Part shown: one piece after another, positions 43,831-55,035 of the stretch
How the letters are laid out: each line of letters opens with the position of its first letter
Position numbering within the stretch: position 1 is the stretch's first letter
DNA from: Astropecten irregularis
Lineage: Eukaryota > Echinodermata > Asteroidea > Paxillosida > Astropectinidae
DNA length: 64,000 nt
NCBI GenBank assembly: GCA_963971285.1
Contig: OZ020244.1
Coordinates: 7,936,001-8,000,000 of the forward strand
Direction of reading: 5' to 3'
Made by a program: the position numbers and the translations under genes
Notes under the pieces: generated by a model
The model's input: only the letters and a program-made list of their open reading frames with translations
Databases searched by the model: none
What the model was told of the DNA's origin: nothing

Positions 43831-43911
43831 AAAAATCGAGCCCTCTCTATAGTAGATGACCAGTTTCACACAGCACATTCCCTCTTTCAGCCCATGCGGT
43901 CTAAGAATCGT

Positions 43912-46903
43912 TTAAAAACCGGCTAAGGCGCCCTTGGCAGGGGCGCAGGGCATGCTGCAGTTCATGTCATTACTCTCTGGTTTCGGTCCGTCGAATTTGA
44001 AATCATCTGTCTCTGGTAGGCTCACTGCACATCTTGAATCTTCAGCTCTCTGCTGTACGGTCACTGGCGAGGCGTTGGACAAGGCTTGTCCGGGAGTTTC
44101 TCTTGAAGGTGCGCTAGCTGTGTCTGCAGAACGGCCGATGTGGTTCCCTAACCACACGCCGCGGGTTATTGTATTGCACGAGCGCCAAATACAATTACCC
44201 AAGTTACAAACACCACCAAGTAAGAGTGTTACCACTGCTGCCATCAGCACGAGGACTGTCGCCGGCGAGGGAGGACAAACCTTCTCTAGTTTGTCGGAAG
44301 ATGTCTCAGGGCATATCAGGTCACGGGGGAAATCTTCTTTGTCTGAAGATATGACATTTTCGAGATTGTTCAACGCGGGTTCCACCTCATCTGAGGTGGC
44401 ACGAATTCGTTTGGCTGTTAGCGGGATCACGTTGTCGACTTTGTTGAAATCGGACCATAGTTCACTCTTGGCGACACACTTGTCACACCCACCACAGGGG
44501 AGTTCAGTGAGGATGGTCCTACCGTCGTAGCACGGACACTCGTCAGGATCACATGGCACCCTAGAGAGGGCATCTGCGTTGCCATGTTTCTTTCCTGCAC
44601 GATGTTCAATCTTAAAGTCAAACTAGGCCATGATCTCGAGCCATCGAGCCATTTGGTCAACTGGATCTCGAAATGTCATTATCCATCTCAGGGCGCTATG
44701 GTCGGTACGAATCAGGAACTGCCTGCCGAGCAAGTAGTGCCTGAAGTATTGTACAAAGGTCACTATAGCGAGGAGTTCTCGTCGTGTTGTACAATATCGG
44801 CGTTGTGTTTTCGTCATGGATCGGCTCGCGTATGCTATTGGTCTCTCTTCATGTTGTTGTGTTCGTTCACACCACTGAAGTTGTGAAAGAGTCGCACCAA
44901 TACAGGGAATCAGACGCGTCAGTGTCAATTATGAAGAGACCATCATTGTTAGGATATGACATGACTTCATCTCCTGTCAATGCCGATCTTAGTGTTTCAA
45001 ACGCGGTTTGACAGTCAGGGGTCCACTTAAATATCTGCCCGGCCTCAAGCAGACGATTTAAGGGACTAGCTATCGTCGAAAATCTCTCTATGAAGCGACG
45101 ATAATAGGAACACAATCCAAGAAACGAGCGAACCTCAGTGACGGTCTGAGGTACTGGCCAGTTCTGCACGGCTGAAACTTTGCTCGGGTCAGGCTTGACA
45201 CCATCTTGGGTGATGAGGTGACCAAGAAAGAGAACTTCTTCATGGAAAAGCTCACATTTGCTTGGCTTTAGTTTGAGTCCAGCATTTCCTAGCCGTTGTA
45301 AGACGTCGTCAAGTCGCTGTATGTGTTCTTGGAATGTGGAAGACAAAATGATGACGTCATCAAGATATATCAGCAAGGTTTTCCACTGCAAACCTTTAAG
45401 CACAAGTTCCATGCAACGCTCGAATGTGCTCGGCGCATTGCAAAGTCCGAAGGGCATGGTGACGTACTCGTACAAGCCGCTACGGGTAACGAACGCGGGT
45501 CTTGGGGCGGTCCTTGTCATTCATCTCAATCTGCCAATAGCCTGACTGAAGATCAAGTGTGCTGAAGATCTTGGCTCCACTGAGGCAATCTAAGCAGTCG
45601 TCAACCCGCGGTAATGGATACGCATCACGGCGAGTGACATTGTTCAGTTTACGGTAGTCAATGCAAGGGCGGGTTGTTCCATCTTTCTTGCGCACGAATA
45701 CCATCGGTGATGCCCAGGGAGATGTTGACTCTCGGATCACACCAGCTTTAAGTTGAGCGGCTGGCGTATGGGCCGTGCGTCACCAGTGTCAATATGGTGC
45801 TGCACAATTGAAGTGCGTCCCATGTCCTCTGCGTTCTTTGCGAAAGTGTTCTGGTGTTTCGTCAGCAGTTCAGCCAATGACTGCTGTTGCTGTGGGGAAA
45901 GTTCTGCACAACTCCTTTCATAGAGTTTCTCGAGGTTTTCGGGCAATTTCTCGCGAGTACTGCAGGATTTCGGGACGGCGGTAGAAGTAGAAACTGTTGG
46001 CGACGTTTTGCATGCGTGCACCCTGCACACATTTAGTGTTCGGCAGAGACGATCTGCTTCACCATTCTCGCATTCGTGTATGAGCTCAACTGCATCGATC
46101 TCGTGCAAGTACCCAATGGTGGTACCAGCCCGGAGTTCGATGTTTTCTGGCGACGTGTTCATCAGTCGGACAGGTATGTCCATGTCTTTGCGGCTGGGGT
46201 CGATGAGGGAACTGCCGACCACTATGTTCTGGTCAAAGTCTCTGTCCGCAGTAGGTTCTACAACAGCACAGTTCCAACTGATGTTACAAAGATCTGCCAC
46301 GCCCTCTGTTATCCACTCACTGCATGCTGGGACGATGGTGTCTTCCTTCAAGCCGATTTTCAACACACGCGGCTCAGATGGTTCGCCTTTGATTGTCCAC
46401 TCATGCCAAGTGCCGGCAATCTGTATGCCACGTCGTGTCTGGAGTATGCAGTCGTAGAAATACAGAAAGTCGTAACCAAGGATACCCTCATCCTTGATGG
46501 GGGCTACATACGCTTCCCACTGGAATTGATGAACACCGATGTTGATACAGAAGGTGGACACACCTTCAACCTCGATAAGTTCATTGTTCGCTGTCTCGAG
46601 TTTTGTGCGTTCACACGGGGGCTTAAGTTCGGGGCGTCTTTCAGCGGGTATCTGGCTGAAAAATGCGGCGGAGAAAATCGTGACTGCTGCACCGGTGTCA
46701 ACTAAAAGTTCGGCATTAATGCCACAAGTGTTCACTTGAAGAAATGCGGACATGCCTTTGAAAGGCTGCCTGCCGATACGTATAACGGTTTGTTCGTGAG
46801 GGCGGACCGATGCCAGGCCGGACGGCACGGCCCCTCTTAGTTTTCCGCCTGCTGGGGTGGCGGCACGGCGACTGGTTCCTTTTTCGCGGCTGGTTGGGGG
46901 CAA
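43912..46903 (-). pseudogene. pol: Gypsy Pol: protease, reverse transcriptase, RNase H, spacer (integrase missing)
   Basis: The aspartic protease motif is ELLVDTGAAVTIFS (about 46690). RT shows [47 protein letters not shown] and the catalytic LIYLDDVII (about 45360). RNase H runs from IDTDASDS through IAYASRSMTKTQRRY to IRTDHSALRWI (about 44680). Beyond it lies a spacer with a Cys cluster CDPDECPCYDG..CGGCDKC and a hydrophobic stretch VLVLMAAVVTLLLGG. Frameshifts near 45745, 45500 and 44895 break it. No integrase zinc finger or DDE core is present. Confidence 0.9.
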
Positions 46904-48016
46904 CTGCTCGCGTAGTGGCCTGTTTCTCTGCAGTTATAACAGGTCACGTCTTCCGTCTTGCGTTTGCCAGCTGGGGCTTTGTTGCCCTTACCGGCTGCTT
47001 TGTCGTTGATGAGCCGGACTATGCCCGTGAGGCGACGGTCCAGCTTCTCCTTGAAACTTTTCAGTTCATCTGGTGTGACATAGGACGCAGCAGGTTGAGC
47101 CGGGGGGCTTAGGGGCTGTTGACGGGTTCTCTTCGGTAGCTTGCACCGTGTGGACGCGGAGTGAGGAGGATTTTCCGGGAGCAACGTTCTCCCGCAAACT
47201 CAGGAAGTTTTCAACTGCGGTTCTTGCGTCTTCCAGCGTCTTTGGGTTGGTCATCCCTATGGCAACCACTGTCTGCTGGTCGGGAAGTCCCCGGAGGAAG
47301 TGCCTCAGGGCGATGCTCTCCCTGGTAGTCACATCTGCTGTCGGATAGCCCCGCATCACTAGGCGGCGGATGTCTGCCACATACTCGGTCAGATTGTCTT
47401 TGAGCTGGAATTTCCTGCTTTCCAGCAAGGCAAGCCAAGTGTTTTGTGTACGGCGTTCTGCAAATCGGCTTTCAAGGGCCTCTATTAGAGTGTCAAAGTT
47501 CTTGACGATGGAGGGATCAAGTTGTTCAAAGGCAAACTCTGCAGCCTTGCCTTTCAAACTGCTGACTAGTCGGAACGTTTTCTCCTCAGGTGACCAATCG
47601 CAAGCCTGTGCGAGACTAAGGAAAGGTTGGATGAACCCCTCCCATGCTCTTGTCCCATCAAATTCTCCCTGTCTTGGAAGAGGCACGTCAAAGGACCGTC
47701 TTGATCTGGTCGGCGATGGCACGGGGGCCGGAGATGGTGTGACAGGCTTTTCTTCGGCTATGGAGCAAAGCTTATCTGGCGTGTTGTTATGGTGTGGGGA
47801 CGATTCTGGCAAAGAGGGCGCACTCGATTGCTGTAGTTCATGGATTCTCTGCTCTGCCTCCAGGGCACGTTTTTCTGCCCGCTTCAGTTCTTCCCTTAGG
47901 GAGTCCAGCTGGTGCTGGTCATCACCACCCATCGACAACATATCGAATGACAGCTCAAGGTCGCCTTCACTGGCTGCATTCAGTCTACGTGACTTACGGC
48001 TGCTCTTTTTCGGCAT
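46837..48016 (-). pseudogene. gag: Gypsy Gag with zinc knuckle
   Basis: The start ATG 48016 (MPKKSSRKSRRLNAASEGDL) is followed by a coiled coil near 47900 and a capsid-like region GEFDGTRAWEGFIQPFLSLA, WLALLESRKFQLKDNLTEY and AIGMTNPKTLEDARTAVENF. A frameshift near 47110-47180 leads to the nucleocapsid tail with one CCHC knuckle, CYNCRETGHYASSC (about 46920-46960). Gag packages the RNA in virus-like particles. The pol frame overlaps the last 67 bases, which may be a natural programmed frameshift. Confidence 0.88.
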
Positions 48017-48210
48017 GGTGATAAGCAGAGTTTATACACAGTAGCTATAGTTCATATGCCACACACGTATAGTGCGGTCTAGCGTGGAGGTGCCGTAGAG
48101 CACTAACAGTTAACAGTTATGCCAACCCTTATACTGGGATGGTGTCTCGGCTCAGTGTTCATTGTTCATATAACTTATGAATGTTGTCACGATGACGTGT
48201 TAAAGTCTGT

Positions 48211-48229
48211 ATCCCACGCGCTGCCACCA
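48211..48229 (-). other. Primer-binding site
   Basis: Just inside the LTR, the minus strand reads TGGTGGCAGCGCGTGGGAT. The leading TGG and following bases fit the 3' end of a tRNA ending CGCTGCCACCA. Confidence 0.75.
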
Positions 48230-48230
48230 A

Positions 48231-49657
48231 TGTTGCGTACCTAACCATTGAGGTTTGACTCAACTACAGACACGCAAATACTATATGTAATACGGAAGAC
48301 AGTAACTTCGTGACAAAATATGACTGAGTTGGTTTAATAACACTCTCTATCTGTAATCACAGAACATGACATAATAAGCACATGGACAGAGTATACGGGA
48401 TTGTATACGGTGAAACCTTAAACAGTTTACACTGGAGAGCCGGTAAATCTCAGCATAGCTAACCCAAGGTCACGCTTCTCATGATAGCCGCACATACACC
48501 ATTCGGGTACACGTGGTACGTACGTGGCATGGTACGGGGATACCAATAACCCAGAACGCAGGGAAGTATACGGGGGGTATACTTTACAACATGCAAGCCA
48601 ATGCTAACGATCGAAGGCACAACACAGCATTGCTTGTAGACCAATAGACACGACGAGGCACTGCTCTATTTGAATAACGTATGGTACGGGTATAACTAGC
48701 TTTGATCGGAACCGGTGCTCATCAGCGAATGAACCTCGAATCTTAGGATCAGCTCGACTTATATCGAGAATCCTGGGCCTAAGAATGAATAAAACATAAG
48801 GAAGAATATACACCTTAGCCAATGGGAAAGCAGCACGGTGAAGTATCCATAGCCTAAGGCGGTAGGAACGTTTGCAGAAGCATGGCGGGACGTGTGCGAA
48901 AGCATGGCGGGACAGGTGCAAACGTGTGCATAAGCATGTATAGACAGTGTGCAAAGGATGGCGGGACAGGTGCAAAAGCATGTTGCAGGACATGTGCAAA
49001 AGCATGTTACACAACAACTTCTAGCTCCTTATTTGGCACAACTTCGCGCTAGAAGCTCTGATTGACAACTAGGTATACGGGGCGTGTTCAGGAGACAAGT
49101 AGCATTCGATGTACACATAATCTGGCTCTGTGTACAAAGCATTGCAGGGGCTTGCGTGCAGGCATGCGGCATCAAGGGTGGTCAACGAGAGTGCACTGGG
49201 GAACTTAGCGGGTCAGTCACGGTGACTGTAGGCGGTCGCCTATCGGAGCCTACACGGCCAACCACTTCGGGAGCGAAGTGGTGAACTCCGAGAGAAATGT
49301 GAGCAAAATAGTCTGAGTCCCACAGAACACTTTCGTTGTGGAGCTAGGGGGAGGGGCTCTACGTGATCGCTCGCTGTGGCTCTGAATTATGCATGACGCA
49401 GCATCAGCTTCTGGGGCATATTGCATATGCAAGATATGGCGCAATCTCGGACGATCGTGTCACGCGGCATTGCAAGGGTCTTGAGGGCCAGAAATAGCTT
49501 AGCCTAGCAATTACACTGATCAGTATTTGGTCAATACATAGTCAATAGCATATAATGGATAATCAATGGGAAATGATCACGTGTACAGCAAGGACACAAT
49601 TCTAGAGGGCGCTAGTGCTTCAGTGTTCCGAAATCGGTCCAGGCAAGGTTCACAACA
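48231..49657 (-). repeat. 5' LTR of the minus-strand gypsy element, about 1.43 kb
   Basis: In element orientation it starts TGTTGTGAACCTTGCC at 49657 and ends GGTACGCAACA at 48231, with short TGTTG/CAACA inverted ends. It is directly followed by the primer-binding site. Inside, 48880-49005 has imperfect tandem copies of GCAAAAGCATGGCGGGACAG. No second LTR is in the window, so the left edge is inferred from its end motif. Confidence 0.7.
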
Positions 49658-51039
49658 GTAATAATAGCATAATAATGATATTATTAACCATAAAATAAAC
49701 TCCTTTCAATTAGCGCATATCACAATCAATGTATCTGTATGCATATACATGTATTACTATTAAACATGGTAATTGGCCTGCGTGTACATGTACATTCTTG
49801 AAACCATCTCAACTCCCAGGAGAACATACAGCTCAGGCTGCTATAAGGTGCACATAGGCTAATCAAGCACACAAAGCCATCTCTACCCTCACAGGTACCC
49901 ATTTACACATGGGTGAAGAGAAGCAATATGTGATAAAGCATCTTGCCCTATGATGCAATCATCACTATAACCCATGGCTGGATTTAAACCCACAATCTGT
50001 AGTAGGGTCAATCTATGACAAAATGTGCACTAACCCAAACAAAATTGCAACAGAAGGTTGTATGGTATTTTCTTGTAGTATGAGGTCAGGCAAACAAAAT
50101 ATCAAAAATCGAGAAAAATCCAACTTACACAAGATGTCTAGCCATCAAAATGGTCGCCAAAACTCCAGTGTGGGGCAAAATAATCATGCTCAAATCGCTT
50201 GTATTCCAAACAATTAACCTCTCAGAGTGGGATTTGTATCCATGATATTCATTGTAGTGACTTTTACTTATGCAAATATTTACTTAGGATGATTATCTTA
50301 TAGGCAATGTATTGAAATTGTAATATTCAAGCTCTGACGTGGCAGCCATATTGAATTTTAAATGACCGCTTTCTCCTTAATGCAAACTTTCATCTCATTG
50401 CATTCAAAGAAATTATATGTCTTGTCAACGTGTGAAAAACATGATTGTAGATTTGTTTAATGACACCTAGCTCATGCTTCGATGTTGATATTGAATTGGA
50501 AAACCTGGGGATGTACCTCAGTCCACACCCAACCCCCAACCCCCCCCCCCCCTCCGGATCTGCGCCCATGGTGATGATGAAAATCACCATATAAAGTGGC
50601 CGATCTCATGCATGCAAGCAACGGCATCACATTGTGGTGAAGTTAAGTGAATTTATAATGTGAAATTGTACTTCACATTACTTTGATAATTACAATGCAA
50701 GTAACCAAACACTGACATTGAAAATGGCGATAGACCTGATAAAATGGCAGCAATTTTGAAATTCGATAGGGCCGTCGAATTGTGTAACTCTACATTATAA
50801 TTTGTAGTGGTAATATGCCTCCAAAAAATATTGTCTATTTCAGTGTTTCTAACAATTCAACCAATACCCAACAAATGCCCGACAACCTGATTTCTTCAAA
50901 ATTTCAATCCAGGGAAGAGATGGAACTTTTGCAAGGCTGACGGGACGAAGTTCAGAAGCTGAGATAGGTCTCAATGTCACCTTCCAGTTCCTCATCAGAC
51001 ATGGATCAAACTCCTATCACTCCTATCAACTTCTTGATA
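49658..51039. other. No gene; arm of a long dispersed inverted repeat
   Basis: The sequence 50035-50210 recurs in inverted orientation at about 53225-53395 (shared words GCAACAGAAGGTTKTATGGT and CAAACAAAATATCAAAAATC). A degraded tRNA-like stretch sits near 49970-50010. A C-run lies at 50520-50552. Confidence 0.6.
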
Positions 51040-51190
51040 GGTGGCAAGTGTGTTAGGCACTCGCCTCTCACCAATGTGGCCCAGGTTCGAATCCGGCCTG
51101 GGTCATATGTGAGTAGAGTTGTGCGTTGGTTCTCTTCTATGCTACGAGTGTTTTTCTGCGGATTCTCCGGTTTTCCTCCCTCCACAGCAA
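51040..51190 (+). mobile_element. tRNA-derived SINE
   Basis: The head has an A-box-like stretch at GCAAGTGTGTTAGGCACTCG and a perfect B-box GGTTCGAATCC (51084-51094). The body continues GTTGGTTCTCTTCTATGCTA and TCTCCGGTTTTCCTCCCTCC. This is a classic pol III SINE head and body. The lack of acceptor-stem pairing rules out a working tRNA. Confidence 0.75.
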
Positions 51191-51269
51191 AGACATCCAT
51201 CCCTGCAACACCTGTCCTTGCTACATTCCCACCACGGATGAAGAGTATACCAACTAGTACAATGATTTC

Positions 51270-52860
51270 CTTCTAGCTGAACTGGGTGGAGACGAGGCAA
51301 ACAAGGCCCTCTGCTCTGACCGACTGCCTTGATCAGAGAGCTAGCATGGCTGGGATGAGACTGTCCCAAGAATTGATTTTACCTAGTCCAGCCGACCTGT
51401 ATGAAAGACTTTCAACTGCCTTACTGGCAGAGGCCCCAGACTGACAAGATGTTGTGAGAAAGCTAAAATCCATCACTAACCCATTCCTGACAAATGGACG
51501 GTTCTAGGACACCAGCAAGGTAGGTCCACGCTCTTGCAGTTGAAACATTTGACGGTCATCTTGCCCAAAGCTGCAATAATTGCCATTCCGAAGCTCATCA
51601 AGGCCGTTGAAAATCCCAAGAAACATTGCCACCATCTTGCTCCTTTGTGTGCCACTCAACCTGTTGAGACGACGACTTCTTGCTCGTCTTGAACCTTTGG
51701 TCAAACCTCAGCTCCCATACACAATAGGGCTGGTTTCCGGAAAAGTCGTGTAGCTATCAGATGGCATTGAAGCATTCAAATTAGGCCACAAGGCGAGCCT
51801 TTTCCTGGTGGATCTCAGAGTGGCATGCGACACAGCCTGGCAATCATGGGCCCCATCCTGAGGCTTCTACAAATGCAACCCGACTGAGTCTTTGTCGAAT
51901 GCATACCAACCATCATCTAAGATTGCAGCTTTATCCTAAAAAAAACCAGCGATGGTCAAGTCAGTTGACGTCACCGCCTTAAGGCTCTTTTTTGTCACCG
52001 ACCCATTAGTGATCTTCCCAAAAACTACATTGCGCTGATATGATTAAGCTGACGATTGTGTATTCTGGGTGAAGGATTTAAGCCATCTCAAAGGACATCA
52101 CAAGGAATGCAAACTACCTGAAACTGTATAGGGACTGAAGATCAGCATGGCAAATTCTCCACAGCAACAGCCTTCCTTACAAACAAGCATGCCAATCTTT
52201 AACTAAAAGTCCACCTATGGGCTAGGAGACAGCCCTGTCCTACACCCCAACACCACATGTAATTTGGGTCAAACTTGACAGACTGCTCACATACAGGTAA
52301 CACCTGAAATCACTCCGAGTGAAAGTTTCATCAAGGAACAACCTCATTTACCGCCTTGCAGGGTCTTTGGGGTGCATGCACGAACACACTAAGAACCAGT
52401 GCAATTGTCCTCGTGTACAGTGCCGCAGAATGCATTTCCTGTCCGGAGCAGAAGCATGCACACTGAGAAGTTGGATGTCACCCGAGGACTCCATAAGACT
52501 AATTACTGGATGCTTCGGCCCACATCCATGGAGCTTCTTCCGCTGTACAATGTATAACTGGCATTGTCCACAGCGTTCCGCAAAAAAACATCACCGTGAT
52601 GCATGTGCTGTTAGAGAAGGCCTCCCAAAACGGAGCCATATTCTGAATGAGGGCATGAAGGCTCTCGCCACCCCTTCAACCGTTATGCAGTCTCCCCCGA
52701 ATGTTCTAGCTCCAACCTCACTGAACAATAGAAAAATAAACGGCAAGAGACTAAAAGACCAATCCAGTTCATCACTCTAAACTTCCACCAGGTGATTACT
52801 TGCCCCACAGAGATTGGGTCACCTTCAATAGGCTACGCACAGCAATTGGCCATCTCAATG
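51270..52860 (+). pseudogene. Heavily decayed LINE reverse transcriptase
   Basis: Short islands of similarity across all frames include AELGGDEANKAL, RHRLKALFCHRPISDLPKNY, FHQGTTSFTALQ and SRNNLIYRLAGSLG, then SPEDSIRLITGCFGPHPW and PQRSAKKHHRDACA. They follow the order of RT thumb and C-terminal region of Jockey/I-group LINEs. Many stops and shifts show great age. The SINE lies directly before it. Confidence 0.55.
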
Positions 52861-54479
52861 ATATGCCAGCATGCACAGTTAGTGCTAGAGCCCCTCCTTG
52901 AAAGGACCATATAGAAATCACCAAAACAACGCCGGAGACTGTCACATGGCTACATAATTAAGCTGCATGAAGTTGTACTATACATGTATATTGGTTAAAC
53001 GAAGGAAAATCAGAAGTATTTCTAGCGCATAAAATGTTCCCTTACAGCACATATTTGACATAAAAAGCAAAATTACTCAATTGGCGGCCATTTTGAAATC
53101 CAAAATGCCTGTCAAATCGATAAACATGAACATTGTTATGTAAAAATTCATTACTTCATCCAGAAATTTGAATCTGAACAAACATTGTCACCTGAGGAAT
53201 CCACAACAATGAGTGAAATCAATGCGTTATTGGATATAATTTTGCCATTTTCAGCGTTTTAGCAGCCATTTTGATGACGTCACAGTTAGACCCCTTGCTG
53301 AAGTTGGATTTTTCTTGATTTTTGATATTTTGTTTGTCTGACCTTATACTACTAGAAAATACCATAAAACCTTCTGTTGCAATTTTTTTGGGGTCAAGTG
53401 GTATTTTTACCCTACTAAGATAGACCACAAGACCTTGAGAAGGACACACCAGAGTACTAGGCCACAGCACCACTTCTTAATCAGATGCCAGATAGAAAAT
53501 GAATATTTCTTTCACATTTAGTAAATTTGTTTTGTACAAAGATGCTTAGTACAGGAAGAAGTCATAGTTGGTAATGGTGATAAGAAGATGGATGCTACAG
53601 ATGACTGATCTTCTGATGATTACTTGAGCCATTAACTGTGGCAGCTGTAACCATGTGATGACTGATGTGAATGTCTGGCTGGTATACAAAGAGGGGAGTG
53701 TCTTCTATGCTTTACATAATGTTTATCTCCACAGCAACAACTGTAGCAGTCAATAAGATTTCCTTAATTTATGCTATAAAGCATTACAGTTACACACATG
53801 TTGAGTAAGTCTCTATGCAGAACCCTCACTGCTTCCAATAGTGACCGTTTACTGCTGGTGATTGTTGTATTGAAAAACATCCAATATTCCAAACTGTAAA
53901 ATGAGAAGGTGTAATAAAAAAAAAACCAAAAGATGCACTTGGAAATGAAAATGATGCTAGTGTTATAATAACATTTATGTCAATAAATCTGTCAAAAGAT
54001 GTTTCCACATGAACATAATTGACCAGTATTCATGTACTCTTCAAGGACAAGCATGGGGTCCAAAAATATGTCTTTTTTTGTTTTCAGTTTTAATTTTTTG
54101 TACAGGAATTTTCTAAGACAGGGCAAAACTGTTTCAATTTTTGTTTTACTATGGCTACCAGGCCTTGCACTAACTTTGTTATGGCTAGCACACTGGCCAG
54201 CTTACTGCAGATTTTACTAGCCCGTACATATGTTTATCCATACCTCAACATGTAGGTTCCTTCTTTTTTTTTTTTACTAGCCAACCGGGCAACCAAGGAA
54301 GTGAGTCTAGCTAGCCCGGAGCAGTTTTTGCTAGACATTGTATGACGGGCTAGTACTATTTCGAGCCTGGGCTACAATTTTCAAATAAACGTCACAACAA
54401 AATCATAACAAATATTAACAGCAGTCATACCTGAAATTGTTATGACCACAGAAATAAGATGACACTGCAGTGAAGACTG
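52861..54479. other. No gene; old repeats
   Basis: Contains the second arm of the 3.3-kb inverted repeat (53225-53395) and a block with repeated CTAGCC/GGCTAG words (54180-54360). No coding sequence is supported. Confidence 0.5.
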
Positions 54480-54841
54480 GCCATAGGATGACATGGCCCT
54501 GCTGAGTGTATCAGTCACAGTCATGGTGGCAAGGTGACAACTGCAGTGTAGAGGGGCCAAGGGTTGACATGGCCCTGCTGAGTGTATCAGTCACAGTCAT
54601 GGTGGCAATGTGACAACTGCAGTGTAGAGGGGCCAAGGGTTGACATGGCCCTGCTGAGAGTGTATCAGTCACAGTCATGGTGGCAATGTGACAACTGCAG
54701 TGTAGAGGGGCCAAGCGTTGACATTGCCCTGCTGAGTGTATCAGTCAAAGTCATGGTGGCAAGGTGACAACTGCAGTGTAGAGGGGCCAAGGGTTGACAT
54801 GGCCCTGCTGAGTGTATCAGTCAAAGTCATGGTGGCAAGGT
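54480..54841. repeat. 76-bp minisatellite
   Basis: Nearly five copies with starts at about 54491, 54567, 54643, 54721 and 54797. Each contains ACATGGCCCTGCTGAGTGTA and CAACTGCAGTGTAGAGGGGC. The third copy carries a 2-bp insertion. The array ends exactly where the LTR-like sequence begins. Confidence 0.95.
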
Positions 54842-55035
54842 TGTTGCATTAGGGAACTATGTTTTATTGTGCGCAAGCACAACCAACTCATTCCTTGTAA
54901 TAAGGCGCTCTATACTTGGTCGTCAACTAGACAGCGATAAATATGGTGGTCCATCCTCAGACAGCATAACAAAGCCATCGCTTCTCTTAGCTTCATTTAT
55001 TCTGGAGTTAATATCTCTACATGGTGGCAGCGGTG
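54842..55035 (+). repeat. Short LTR (180 bp) with primer-binding site
   Basis: The sequence 54842-55021 starts TGTTGCATTAGGGAAC and ends AATATCTCTACA. It is followed at once by TGGTGGCAGCGGTG (55022-55035), the same 11-bp tRNA complement as in the larger gypsy element. A short frame then opens (TDISYGEISEDNNRP, about 55090) and stops after about 53 codons. This looks like the 5' end of a gypsy-class element; no second LTR is seen. Confidence 0.6.

Larger units (their letters stand above)
43912..49657 (-). mobile_element. Ty3/gypsy LTR retrotransposon, 3' truncated, minus strand
   Basis: In the minus direction: LTR (49657-48231), primer-binding site, gag, then pol with protease, RT, RNase H and a spacer. 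The integrase and the 3' LTR are absent; coding ends at 43912, immediately beside the 3' end of the plus-strand LINE. The element was therefore cut off by deletion or by the LINE insertion with loss. Confidence 0.9.
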
